Below are positions 34,666-45,758 of a DNA stretch of 64,000 nt, piece by piece. Positions within the stretch are counted from its first letter, which is position 1. Every line of letters starts with the position of its first letter. The position numbers and the translations under genes were made by a program. The notes beneath the pieces were generated by a model that saw only the letters and a program-made list of their open reading frames with translations, was not told the origin of the DNA and ran no database searches. The DNA comes from Fragilaria radians (lineage: Eukaryota; Bacillariophyta; Fragilariophyceae; Fragilariales; Fragilariaceae): positions 91,174 through 155,173 of the forward strand of contig CAAAJI010000116.1 in NCBI GenBank assembly GCA_900642245.1. The letters are read 5' to 3'.

Positions 34666-36078
34666 ATGACGAATTATCATTATTTTACTTCGATTATCGC
34701 ACTTCTTTCCATTGGTCAAGTTAGAGCCAATCGAGATCTTGTCATTGGCACTCCTTGTCTCACACTATCGAGTCTTTCCTTTGGGAAATCTCCTGATGAC
34801 ACAAATTGTGCTCGAGTTGATGTCGTAGGTGTAGTGAAACAAGCCTTCTCTAAAGTTTCTTGCAGCCACAACGCTCGAGAAGAAATGATGCTTCTGACTG
34901 GCACAAACGATCTTGGTGAAGCCAAGAATATTCTTACTAAAATATGTAAAGGTGAATCTTACACTCCTTGCACGACATGGGAAGACTCTCCAATCAATGG
35001 CTGCGATTTCAAAACTGTGATGAGCGCTATTGAAGCAAAGGTAGCTGCTGCGGGCGCAGCATGTGGTCATGATGCCGTAACTGAATTGACTTTGTTGACT
35101 GGATCTAAAAATGTGAAGACGGCAACCAGTTATATTGACTTGATGTGCACTGACGCATGGAATAAAGTTCAACAGACTAAATTCACGGATGTTGATGGTC
35201 GCTTTGATGATACCTTCATGACTGATTACTTCAATGGTCTAACATTCCTCAACACTGAAACAGGAAACTTTCAGGGGAATGAAAATCCACAATTCCCCGT
35301 GAGTGAAGATTCACGAACAGCCGGAGCGAGTATTGCGGCATTTCGTGGAGCTGGAGCCACAACATCGTCCCTGCTCTTGGATATCCCAGACCTTCAATGC
35401 AAAAATCAAGCGATGATGTGTTGCTTTGGACGTGATCGTCAATCGAATGATAACAACGGTAATTGTGCGGATAATGATTGCACTGATAAAAGCCCTGCCG
35501 ACAATTCAAATTTGTGCTACACAGACTTTCCTACCATTGTCCCATTTCCTCTTGAGTCAGAAGGTGCAATACATTGCCATGGACTGGCATGGGGAGAAGA
35601 TACAAATGGCTTTGAATCGAGGATGAAGTACAATAATTTGTTTTATGTATCTATGTATGATCACATGTACACAAGAGGATATGTCGAAAAGATGGTTCCA
35701 GACGAATATGTTCCAATGTGCGGATGTATTGAGGATATGCCTCCTGTTTCTCGTGCTGATTGTACGGAGGTTGCTGTGACTCTGACCTTCTACTTGTCAT
35801 TGGAGGCTGGTAGCCTTTTTGATGCGGAACCTGGCAATGACTTGAATGTGAACTTCAATGCATGCAAAGGAATCGATTTTGTCAACGGCGCTGCAGCAAA
35901 CAACGATTTGGCTTCCTATGCAAATGTTCTTGTCCGAGATGGCAAGATGAAAACTAGAGTTCAGCGAGCAATTTTCGATACGCTTGTTGGTTTCAAGTCT
36001 CCAGGGGATAATGCCAACGAAGACAGTTGCAGCAAAGCATACAAGCAAGCGACAGGTCAAAAGTATCCAACAGGTTAA
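34666..36078 (+). CDS. secreted cysteine-rich protein, diatom family, copy 1
   Basis: Single exon, 470 residues. Residues 1-21 form a signal peptide (hydrophobic FTSIIALLSIGQ, cleavage expected after VRA), so the protein is probably exported or enters the endomembrane system. Two related helical segments follow (about 45-90 and 105-155), each with a pattern of Val/Cys, Ala-rich helix, EM/ELTLLTG and a closing cysteine. Then MCCFGRDRQSNDNNGNC (about 249-265), CTDKSPADNSNLCYTD, and EGAIHCHGLAWGED (about 299-312), YNNLFYVSMYDHMY and MCGCIEDMPP. The CC-DRQ-DNNGNC and HCHG-W motifs recall a conserved hypothetical family in diatoms; histidines and cysteines could bind metal, which is inference. Function unknown. 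The coding sequence is nearly identical to copy 2 (Lys463 here, Arg there). Confidence 0.85.
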   Translation: MTNYHYFTSIIALLSIGQVRANRDLVIGTPCLTLSSLSFGKSPDDTNCARVDVVGVVKQAFSKVSCSHNAREEMMLLTGTNDLGEAKNILTKICKGESYTPCTTWEDSPINGCDFKTVMSAIEAKVAAAGAACGHDAVTELTLLTGSKNVKTATSYIDLMCTDAWNKVQQTKFTDVDGRFDDTFMTDYFNGLTFLNTETGNFQGNENPQFPVSEDSRTAGASIAAFRGAGATTSSLLLDIPDLQCKNQAMMCCFGRDRQSNDNNGNCADNDCTDKSPADNSNLCYTDFPTIVPFPLESEGAIHCHGLAWGEDTNGFESRMKYNNLFYVSMYDHMYTRGYVEKMVPDEYVPMCGCIEDMPPVSRADCTEVAVTLTFYLSLEAGSLFDAEPGNDLNVNFNACKGIDFVNGAAANNDLASYANVLVRDGKMKTRVQRAIFDTLVGFKSPGDNANEDSCSKAYKQATGQKYPTG

Positions 36079-36169
36079 TTGTTCCTCTTGATATCGACAA
36101 GTCATGTAATCCAGAACACTCTAGTTACAGTTGTAAATTAAAATCATATGCTTATTTATTGATAGATTT

Positions 36170-36280
36170 ATTAAATTGGCAGTGCTACACGTTGAAAAGA
36201 TAATCTTATCAAATTGGTATAGCTACATGTTGAAAAGATAGTCTTATTAAATTGGCATTGCTACACGTTGAAAAATTGTA
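36170..36280 (+). repeat. short tandem repeat 3' of the secreted-protein gene
   Basis: Three imperfect units of about 40 bases (attaaattggcagtgctaca, then cgttgaaaagata), absent from the 3' flank of copy 2. It lies in the likely 3' untranslated region. Confidence 0.6.
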
Positions 36281-36582
36281 GAGTTCACTTACAGCCACTC
36301 CTTTCATCCATCATTTGTTTCCGATACCGATACTCTGTAACTGGTATTTCCTTGAATAAAGTGAAATCTAGCGAAAGGTGGTCTTTGTGCCATCTATTTT
36401 GCACCAAAACTTTACATTGTAATCAACATGGTGAGATTCAATCATTCAAAACACTAGCAAACAAATCAAATCTTCTACTCAGACTCTGACATTTTTGCAT
36501 AATTTTTCATGTTTCAAGTTAAGGTTCTCCCTTTGTTTCCTCTGACCTCCCACAGAATTGAACACCCAAGACGGAAATGATG

Positions 36583-36700
36583 TCAGGTCAAAAGTATCTA
36601 ACAGGTTGATTCATCAAACTTCATATCGGTAAGTGATGTATAATTTATACAATCATGAGATAATACTTTATAGCATTGTTATTATGAAGGGAGTGATAAG
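36583..36700 (+). pseudogene. third 3'-end fragment of the secreted-protein gene
   Basis: tcaggtcaaaagtatctaac then aggttgattcatc resembles the last codons and 3' flank of both full copies (acaggtcaaaagtatccaac then aggttaat), with the end codon TGA instead of TAA. Only the tail is present, following the same flank motif (gacctccca, gaacacccaaga) that lies 3' of the genes. Confidence 0.5.
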
Positions 36701-37740
36701 ACTTCTTTATTTCGCATCTGCAACAAAATCATGCATTGATTTTGATAGAATTATGCTTTCAAAAAATCCAATCTCTGTAGTATTATTTTTGGAATCTTCG
36801 GAACAAGAATAACGGTTTTCATTGATACCGATCTTTTGAAGTAGGTGTTGCTGCAGTCCGTGTAGAGCGTAAACGGTGGGGTAATATCTTTTAGGTTATG
36901 CTACATTAGGACTGCACTAGGTGTCACATTGTTTGTAGGCTGTAATTCTTCACTTCATCACACGCCATCCCATATTTTCATTGAAATTATTTTTTGTAAC
37001 CTTGCTCCCTCCCCTTACTTGATCTAGCAATTTTCATTAATACACTTCCATGACTATGAAAAATAAAAGCCAGGCAAGTTCTAGAAAAATCGTTTACATC
37101 TAAAATTCTCAGAGAAATCCATTCCTAGAATTTGATTATGTCCTAGTGCAAGTAGCCTGATTTGATACGCTTCATTTCTCTTTATCTTAAAGAACCATTT
37201 GTTTTCCTAAAATGTTTGCAGCTCTGAGTGATGTTCAAAACTCGGTTTTCATGGTTTTTCTCTTTTCCGAGTTTTGTGATTTTTCACGATGATGACCATT
37301 GATATCTGTATTGACATATTCACGCAATATACGGACTTCAAAGAAGAAAAGGAAGCACTATTGTTGAGGTTTTGTACCCACAAATCTCACAACAGTTTAC
37401 CTTAAGAATTACCTTAAGGATAATGAAATTCGTTTACTTAACAGTTGGATCAGACAATGAGGTCCAACAGCAGGTATTCAATGCACTAACTTAACCTTAG
37501 GTTAACCAAAGTTTAACTAACCAAGCGAAAAGTGCAATTTAAACGGACTAACCAAATAAAGATCTTATTTACAAGTGCCAAAGTGCACTCAAGATTCCAT
37601 GAAAATTTCAGCAATCAAGATTGAATCAGAGGAAGAATTTAATCAGTCACTCTCTACAACTAAAACGTATTACAACTAAATGAATTACTCTTCTATCACC
37701 TATACCACATTAGGATAACTCCTACAGGACAATTCTGTGG
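36701..37740. other. intergenic, nothing recognised
   Basis: AT-rich, no frame above 60 codons with any domain, no repeat match noticed inside the window. Confidence 0.4.
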
Positions 37741-38480
37741 CAACGTGCAATTCAGCTTCAAAAACTGTACTTTCTCCATTGGGTTACTACCAAGATGATC
37801 CATATTCATCATCTAATTTTCTTTCATTTTCTGATTTCTCTTCGTTATCTTCTGATTCTTTTTTCCTTTTATGCTTTTTGACTCTTGCCTTTTTGATTTG
37901 GGTATGTCTTTTTTCTACATTATCTGAGCTTTCATATTGTGCCTCTTTTGTGTTTGTGTCAATGTTTGTCCCGAAATTATTGCCACATGTCTTCCTAAGC
38001 CATTTGATGCCTAGGGAAAGAAATGTTGGCTCAAACTTGACCCCATAGTGTGGCAAACCTTTTTTCCACTTGTCCGTGGAATTATTGTGTAATAGGTGAG
38101 GTAAACTCAATGTTGATAATCCGTTCTTTATTCTAGATGTACCCTTTCTGAAACTACATTTCCTTTTTTCAAGAAAAATGTCCAAGGCATGTTAGTTAAT
38201 TGGTCTTCAATCAGCATCCAATACATGGTGTACCCAAAGTTTCTCCTTTGATTTGACTGCTCATGAAAATGAGCAATCTCTTTTGCCTGTTTTTGTCGTT
38301 TCTGAAATTAGCTTGTGTTATTTTTTCCAAACTAAAATCTTCATAAGTTTCTAGTTTTCCAATGAAATTCACACCTACTTTCTTAGCTGCCTTCTTTGTT
38401 TAAGCAATTATTTGAAGCAGTCATTTGTTAGGTAGTCAATTTGAAAGGCTTGAATATCTTCCTGGTCATCCATTATCATT
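37741..38480 (-). other. possible retroelement relic, minus strand
   Basis: A minus-strand frame of 132 codons (38185-37787) ends in a highly charged Lys/Glu/Asp tail (KKHKRKKESEDNEEKSENER). Upstream pieces in other frames read NFRNDKNRQKR and NFGYTMYWMLIEDQ. The start of this block (38398-38480) resembles 33122-33205. This looks like decayed mobile-element coding sequence, but no diagnostic motif is present. Confidence 0.3.
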
Positions 38481-38754
38481 GAGTCACAAAGTCACAATGT
38501 GATAAACTGTCTTTGTCACCGCCTTCAGCACTTTGTGCTTATATTGAGATGAAGTCTCTCCCTCTCCAGTTTTCATGAAATCCTGTTAGTTTGTTACTTT
38601 TACCTTTACAATTGGAAGGACAAAGGTATATCAACAGTTGAGAGAGTAAAATCCCAGAATTCCGTGTTTACATTCAAAAATCAATGACGTCCAAATCGGG
38701 GAATCTTTTTTAAAAAAAATCAATCAGATGAGTACACAGATTTTTATATCTACA

Positions 38755-39941
38755 CTAGTAGTTGGTGCTTGCTTCGCTCCGCAGAGTTTACTATTTTACA
38801 CAAGTGAATGTATCTTTGAATATCTGCTTATAAATTTCCAGCAATAATTATGACATGGAATGTTTTATGATTGCTAGTTTTGAACCTAGAATTTGCAGGT
38901 CATACAATGACACAATATTTAAGTTTTACTACTTGACCTTATATGGTATTATTTTCTACGGTTGCATTCAACATCACCGAACTTAAAGTAAACGATACCA
39001 TTGATTCATCATTGGCATTAGGAAGGTGTAAAGGTAGTCGTTTCATTTTTCCCTATTAAAACTTTGGTTTAAAGACATATTTTAGCTATTTTTTGCGCTA
39101 TTGTTATAGAAGGTTTTGCTGCTGCTGTTATTGGAACGTCAAAGATTGTCGGTGAAAAAATCAAAATAAAGCTATTGGTGCAAATTCAATATTGCTGTTT
39201 TATTAAGTTTAAAAAATGTATTCTTTTCTTGTTTGGCAGTTTAAAATGAGACAAATGAAGGATTAATTCTTTAAGAATCATCCGTAAAGATTCAAGGATT
39301 CAATTGATTCATATGATTAATGCCTTTTAAACCACTTATAATTAGACTCAAGATTAAGAAGCACAAAGATCTTTTCCTCAGTTTAAAGAAATATTGTTAA
39401 TTATTTTTCCATTGTTTAGAAGGAATTTCATTTAGTTGCAGATTAATATCGCAATTAGATCTATCCACTATGGACTGCTAAGGAAATTTAAATAGCATTT
39501 GAATGACCATTGCGTTTAATATTCTACAGTTTAATACGGAAAGTCTCGACAAGATTTTAGTTTATAATTCTGGATGAAAGTAGGATGACTGCGATGAAAT
39601 TTCAATAGCATTTGAATGACAATTGCATTTATTTTTCTACAGTTTAGAATTGAATTTATAATTCTGGATGAAAGTAGGATGACTGCGATGAAATTTCAAT
39701 AGCATTTGAATGACAATTGCGTTAAATATTCTACAGTTTAGAACTGAAAGCCTTGACAAGATTCTAGTTTATAATTCTGGATGAAAGTAGGATGGAATTT
39801 TTTTAAATCAGTACCTTTTGAATTAACGATATCCCTAGTGATCTTAGTCGTTTCACGAGTATCACTGTACTAAAAAAACGCACAAGGGTTTAGGGGTAGC
39901 ACTGGACAGATCGAGATGTGAAACGTTTTTAGTAGTGTAGA
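38755..39941 (-). mobile_element. Helitron-like non-autonomous element H4
   Basis: Minus strand: A then TCTACACTACTAAAAACG (39941 down), ending GAGCGAAGCAAGCACCAA then CTACTAG and T (38755), exactly between A and T as Helitrons insert. The plus strand also begins TCTACACTAGTA at 38749 and ends TAGTAGTGTAGA at 39941, so a 12-base inverted repeat flanked by TA is an alternative reading. Length about 1.2 kb; longer than H1-H3 because of an internal tandem repeat (39561, 39655, 39768). No open frame. Confidence 0.5.
39561..39800 (+). repeat. tandem repeat inside H4
   Basis: Units starting tttataattctggatgaaag at 39561, 39655 and 39768 (spacing 94 and 113 bases), the last one truncated. An earlier diverged unit lies near 39490. 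Confidence 0.7.
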
Positions 39942-40164
39942 TATGAAGATAACTTCAATAAATGTTTATGCCCATGAGGAAATACAATGACTTAGAGATG
40001 TCCTAGCAGCTGTCCTTCAAATGAAAAAGATATAGGAAAGTAAGGTTTAGCTATTTAATTGATTGACCGTCATCTAAACAACAATAGCCTTTCACAGATT
40101 TATTTACGGAAGATTCGATTAGATGTAATTAGTCTTTTCCTAGAGGCATCACGGATAGTACAAC
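39942..40164. other. spacer before secreted-protein copy 2
   Basis: No gene seen. The identity with copy 1 begins at about 40165. Confidence 0.4.
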
Positions 40165-40296
40165 ACCAGACCTCTCAGTTGGGGAGTCGTGATTGGAAAG
40201 ATGTCTCTTCACATTTGCAATGACCATTCATCCTGAGAACGTCCACATTAGCAATCATAAATTTGATTTGCCTCGAAATAACGGACACAAAATAGC
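40165..40296 (+). promoter_or_regulatory. upstream region of secreted-protein gene, copy 2
   Basis: Same sequence as 34534-34665. Inferred promoter and leader. Confidence 0.4.
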
Positions 40297-41709
40297 ATGA
40301 CGAATTATCATTATTTTACTTCGATTATCGCACTTCTTTCCATTGGTCAAGTTAGAGCCAATCGAGATCTTGTCATTGGCACTCCTTGTCTCACACTATC
40401 GAGTCTTTCCTTTGGGAAATCTCCTGATGACACAAATTGTGCTCGAGTTGATGTCGTAGGTGTAGTGAAACAAGCCTTCTCTAAAGTTTCTTGCAGCCAC
40501 AACGCTCGAGAAGAAATGATGCTTCTGACTGGCACAAACGATCTTGGTGAAGCCAAGAATATTCTTACTAAAATATGTAAAGGTGAATCTTACACTCCTT
40601 GCACGACATGGGAAGACTCTCCAATCAATGGCTGCGATTTCAAAACTGTGATGAGCGCTATTGAAGCAAAGGTAGCTGCTGCGGGCGCAGCATGTGGTCA
40701 TGATGCCGTAACTGAATTGACTTTGTTGACTGGATCTAAAAATGTGAAGACGGCAACCAGTTATATTGACTTGATGTGCACTGACGCATGGAATAAAGTT
40801 CAACAGACTAAATTCACGGATGTTGATGGTCGCTTTGATGATACCTTCATGACTGATTACTTCAATGGTCTAACATTCCTCAACACTGAAACAGGAAACT
40901 TTCAGGGGAATGAAAATCCACAATTCCCCGTGAGTGAAGATTCACGAACAGCCGGAGCGAGTATTGCGGCATTTCGTGGAGCTGGAGCCACAACATCGTC
41001 CCTGCTCTTGGATATCCCAGACCTTCAATGCAAAAATCAAGCGATGATGTGTTGCTTTGGACGTGATCGTCAATCGAATGATAACAACGGTAATTGTGCG
41101 GATAATGATTGCACTGATAAAAGCCCTGCCGACAATTCAAATTTGTGCTACACAGACTTTCCTACCATTGTCCCATTTCCTCTTGAGTCAGAAGGTGCAA
41201 TACATTGCCATGGACTGGCATGGGGAGAAGATACAAATGGCTTTGAATCGAGGATGAAGTACAATAATTTGTTTTATGTATCTATGTATGATCACATGTA
41301 CACAAGAGGATATGTCGAAAAGATGGTTCCAGACGAATATGTTCCAATGTGCGGATGTATTGAGGATATGCCTCCTGTTTCTCGTGCTGATTGTACGGAG
41401 GTTGCTGTGACTCTGACCTTCTACTTGTCATTGGAGGCTGGTAGCCTTTTTGATGCGGAACCTGGCAATGACTTGAATGTGAACTTCAATGCATGCAAAG
41501 GAATCGATTTTGTCAACGGCGCTGCAGCAAACAACGATTTGGCTTCCTATGCAAATGTTCTTGTCCGAGATGGCAAGATGAAAACTAGAGTTCAGCGAGC
41601 AATTTTCGATACGCTTGTTGGTTTCAAGTCTCCAGGGGATAATGCCAACGAAGACAGTTGCAGCAAAGCATACAGGCAAGCAACAGGTCAAAAGTATCCA
41701 ACAGGTTAA
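40297..41709 (+). CDS. secreted cysteine-rich protein, diatom family, copy 2
   Basis: 470 residues, single exon, with the same signal peptide (cleavage after residue 21), duplicated helical segment, CC-DRQ-DNNGNC motif and HCHG-W motif as copy 1. Only changes near the 3' end were noticed (aag to agg, Lys to Arg; gcg to gca, silent). Right after the stop the two copies diverge strongly with indels. In this copy the 3' flank is shorter and lacks the 40-base tandem repeat, but keeps gaataaagtgaaatctagcg (about 41863), possibly the polyadenylation region. Function unknown. If both copies are real, dosage of a secreted protein is doubled. Confidence 0.85.
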   Translation: MTNYHYFTSIIALLSIGQVRANRDLVIGTPCLTLSSLSFGKSPDDTNCARVDVVGVVKQAFSKVSCSHNAREEMMLLTGTNDLGEAKNILTKICKGESYTPCTTWEDSPINGCDFKTVMSAIEAKVAAAGAACGHDAVTELTLLTGSKNVKTATSYIDLMCTDAWNKVQQTKFTDVDGRFDDTFMTDYFNGLTFLNTETGNFQGNENPQFPVSEDSRTAGASIAAFRGAGATTSSLLLDIPDLQCKNQAMMCCFGRDRQSNDNNGNCADNDCTDKSPADNSNLCYTDFPTIVPFPLESEGAIHCHGLAWGEDTNGFESRMKYNNLFYVSMYDHMYTRGYVEKMVPDEYVPMCGCIEDMPPVSRADCTEVAVTLTFYLSLEAGSLFDAEPGNDLNVNFNACKGIDFVNGAAANNDLASYANVLVRDGKMKTRVQRAIFDTLVGFKSPGDNANEDSCSKAYRQATGQKYPTG

Positions 41710-43450
41710 TCGTTCAACTTGATATGGACAAGTGATGTATGCTAGAACTCTCCAGTTACAATAGTAACTGTTGTCAATTAAAAATAAATTAAAAATCATA
41801 ATCTTATTTATTATCAAATTGGCTTCATCTATCATTTTTGTTTCCGATATTCTGTAAGTCAATGAATAAAGTGAAATCTAGCGAAAGGTGGCCTTTCTGC
41901 CATCTATATTGCACCGAAACTGAACAATACAATCATGATGGTAAGTCTCATCTTCTATTCAGAGACCTCTGACATTATTGCATTATTTATCATGTTTCAT
42001 TCATGTAAAGGGTCTCCCTTTGTTTTTCCTCTGACCTCCCAACAAAATTGAACACCCAAGAAGGAAATGATGATGCTAGCAATATTGATTTGTTTCTTGG
42101 GATTTCTTGCCAAATCACCGTCAAAAGATTCTACTCATCAATGTCATTCTTTGGGACTTGGTTGTATTCATCTGACTCTAATCTGGCTAAGAGACGTTTA
42201 ATTTGACATTACATTCCTATTGAAATCTTAATCCATCAAGTCGATGCTGTATCTCCAATCCGCTGATATTTTCTAAAATCGTCGCAATTGCATCTCTTCA
42301 AATCCTTTTAAATGATAATTTGTTTGTCACGATGAGTTTTTACTTCAAAGAATTACATGGATCTTTTAAAGGCTCCTAAATTATTTATGCCATATCTACT
42401 TGATCCACTGTGAGCTCCCTTGGAGGAATCAATATCTTTGGAAGGAATAGCATTGAACTATCTTGCTAATCATTCCTCTCAAAATTGTATTCATTCTTCT
42501 CCATTATTGACTTCAACTGTTTCCATCCTTCTGTTCATGGTCATCTTCCTTATTAGTAGTACCTTCATTATTTTTTCTCGCATTGTTTTTAATAAGTTTT
42601 TTGGTCATTTAAGGTATCTTGACTTTGAAAGTTTTTGTTTTTGCAACCAATACATGTTTGAGTAAAATGTTGTTTGCAATGTACGTGCACTCTACCCAAA
42701 TTTCAATGCCTACTTCATTGAACAGGAACCCAATTCTAGCGTAAGGGTTTGAAACTTTAGTCCCACACTTCCATTCCTTTGTGCAGTCCTTGGCCCTGAA
42801 TATTCCATGCAACTGCTGAAGAATTGTGATTACAATGAGCTTTCCAATGCTTGATGCTTTGCACCTGCATCATCATGACTTTTCTCAATTTTCTTTTCTT
42901 TGAAAACCAAATTAAACTTGACTGTTGAAAGATACTAATTTTATCTGTAAGCAACTTTGAATACATGCTGTTGCAATCATCAACAAACAAAAAGTCCAGG
43001 ACATGTCAAAATAAAGACTCACTGTTGGGATTCTTTCTAGTGTTTCTTTCTAGTGTTTCCTATTCCCTCTTTTGTTGATACAACTTTTACACACCATTCT
43101 TGACAAACCAATCTCTACGTGAACTAGGAGACGGTAGTCGTGTGGAGGGAGGTGTTTGTTGGTTGATAAAAACATGAAATTTGGAAACAAATCTAGTTTA
43201 AGAAGAAACAAAAAGTCATTACCAATAAGTATTGTGAAATGAATGAATTCACTACTTGACTTCTTCGTTTTGGAAGCATTCCTGGAAGGAAAGAATTCTA
43301 CTATTGTTTTTCTATCTAACAATTGACATACTAGACACGATACTGTATGTTTCTGGCTCACTATACGAAAGGAGTGTGAGTTACTACAATTTCTTGCGAA
43401 TTTTTTTGGTCTTGAAAAAAAAAATGACCTCCTATAGGAAAAAGACCTCC
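41710..43450. other. intergenic, no recognised gene
   Basis: The first 350 bases are the diverged counterpart of 36079-36580. Minus-strand frames of 67 and 77 codons (42990-42609) are cysteine-containing but show no family. From about 43480 the sequence is shared with 47300 on. Confidence 0.4.
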
Positions 43451-43469
43451 ATGGGTCTTTTCTTGTCTA

Positions 43470-43666
43470 CGAAAAAACTACGATACCGTATAGTCGCCAA
43501 GAATTGTTCCGACCTTTTCCGGGCGGACGTGGAAAACACAGTGACTGACGACTAGGAAGACCTTAATCGTAATTTCGCTGACACACTTCTCTATTATTCA
43601 TCCAAAGTACATAAAATATTTCCTTGTTCCAAAAAAAAAAGTAGTGTTCGTATTTACGTTACTACA
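43470..43666 (+). promoter_or_regulatory. conserved upstream block of RRxS-protein gene, copy 1
   Basis: ctacgataccgtatagtcgc to gtgactgacga is shared almost unchanged with 47300-47375, while bases around it vary. It is richer in G and C than the rest (tccgggcggacgtgg). Probable promoter of the following gene; position-based inference. Confidence 0.45.
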
Positions 43667-44626
43667 ATGACAGAACAAAATCGTAAAGGTAGTCTTACCA
43701 TTGCCGATTTAGAAATGATTCATGCCATGAGGGAATGTCAGAATGATTATTCGGATGCGTATTTTGAGAATAAGGAAATTTTTGATGAAATTTGGCACGA
43801 CGTCGAAGCGGAAGAGGATAACGGTAACAGTAGTTTTCATCGTCGTCGTCACACTAGAAGATTGTCCATTCCAATGGACACATCTGATTCTATCCTGGAT
43901 ACACAAAATCCTATACGTGCTTGTGTTCGTCGTCATTCCACATTTCATTCTCAGGAACGTCAGGAACATTACAAGGCCCATGTGATGATGAAGGATTATC
44001 TCCTCAACAGAGAGGATGTAAATCATGATCGACGGAGTAGTCTGGTGATGAATTTAATGGAATTTAATTCAAGTTTTAATGTTGTTGCTCTATCCAAGGG
44101 ATCCACATAAACACAGGATATCCCCCATCGTCCCATGAGCTCATCCTGTCCAGTATTGAGTTATATGAATGAAGATGATGAAGATTCGGTAGAATTAAGA
44201 CGTATCAAGAGACCATCATTGGTTTCTCTATCGGGAGAGTCCAAAAAGATTCAAGATTGGGAAACCTTGGAAGATGATATGGTCCATGTTTCTGAAATTG
44301 AATATGAAATGGATATGCCACTACCACCACCCATGGAGGAAACAAATACATCCCGACGAAAGGGAAAACGTCGCAAGCCACATTCCTATCAAATGTTGGA
44401 ACGTAGACTTTCGATCGAATCTCCTGTATCTGTCATTCAATCCTTCACTAGGAAGGAAGCAGAAATGATGACCAAGATGTATCATCCATCCATTCTACCA
44501 GTTACTCTTCTGTCCAATGCTACCAAAGATCTGGAAACGATGCATACAGGTATTTCTAACTTTGTAGAACAGGAAAGAGTTCCAAATCCTATACCTGCAC
44601 GTCAACAATGTGCACGTGGTGCATAA
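43667..44626 (+). pseudogene. RRxS-rich basic protein, copy 1 with nonsense codon
   Basis: One continuous frame of 320 codons apart from a TAA at 44108-44110, where copy 2 has AAA (Lys). Features match copy 2: acidic N-terminal EIWHDVEAEED, RRLSIP, RRHSTF, RRSSLV, RRIKRPS, an acidic middle, a basic RRKGKRRKP stretch and RRLSIES. No domain is recognised. The stop truncates the product to 147 residues, losing the basic stretch and the fourth RRxS site. Whether this is a fixed pseudogene, an allele or a base error cannot be told here. Confidence 0.7.
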
Positions 44627-45758
44627 TTATAATCTTTTTTATGATAGACATTTTTTTCCATAGTTATGAACTCATCAGTAAATCACTCTTATCAATACTT
44701 TGGTTACATCTTCTCCATGATTACGTATTACCTTCGTATTTTAAGGAGGAAACCAATCGTATTTACTGTAGCAATATAACGAAGACGATAAGCGATGATT
44801 CATGATTGTCATAACGATATCTTTGTTGTGCTATAGCATTATGAAATACAGTTTTTCAAAGAAAAAAAGTTTTGGTTTACCTTGATTTTGGAAAAGGAAA
44901 TGGATGTAAGATGTTGACCAGATTGTTGTTCCCAACTATTAAGGGAAGTATATTCAGGGTTTGCAATATTGATATCTTTGGAAACCCCCCAAAAAAATGA
45001 ACTTTGAGAGATTTTTATTTTGGGTGGCATTCCAGATGAAGACTTGTTGAGCATCGTAATAATCGAAACACATGAGATATTGTTCCTACATCTTATTCAA
45101 CATGATCAACACAGGATGATGATCCGGTCCATAAGGTTTTCTATACGTGTCTTCTCATGTTCATGCCTCTCTATTTAAAGTTTTACTGGAATATAATAAT
45201 AAGTCAGGTCGTTCTTTCTAAGGATCCGATATTCTTCGTTTCAACTAGTTCCGTTTGCCAATATTTGGTTGTACTACTTACTAACTGCAACTTGATTTGA
45301 ATGTTATGTCATGATGATTCTTTGATATTCTTGGCAAGTATTTCAAGTCATCATTTTGCCTAGAATCATACAATTTTTTCACTGAAATTGCTGGTCTATA
45401 CTTCCATCTCACGGAACATATCTCCTATAAGGTTTAACTTCTCTTCAATATTGCACGGTGAATACGTGTTGAAAGAAGATTAAATTTGAATTTGGAAAGT
45501 AGTTGCGACGTACGCAAATAGTATAGATTAAAATACCGTACTTGTTATTATTTTACCTTTATTTATGTCATCATAAATTAGTGTTTTTACCCTAACCGTT
45601 GAACTGACTGAACGACATTCTCACCAAAATCCAAAATGAACCACAATTCACAATATTGTAATTTCAAAACTAACATTTGCTTCAATTCTACTTTTACACT
45701 TTGACTCGTTAAGTTGCATATCAGTGCTTTAACGTAACAATAACTATATCATTTTGCT
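44627..45758. other. spacer between RRxS and NTPase genes, copy 1
   Basis: Homologous throughout to 48447-49494, with many small indels. No gene seen. The last 150 bases probably hold the NTPase promoter. Confidence 0.45.

Noticed and set aside
34716..36105. Minus-strand frames of 69 to 135 codons opposite the secreted-protein gene (same set at 40347-41862)
   Set aside because: They are shadows of the well supported plus-strand gene and repeat identically in copy 2 for that reason.
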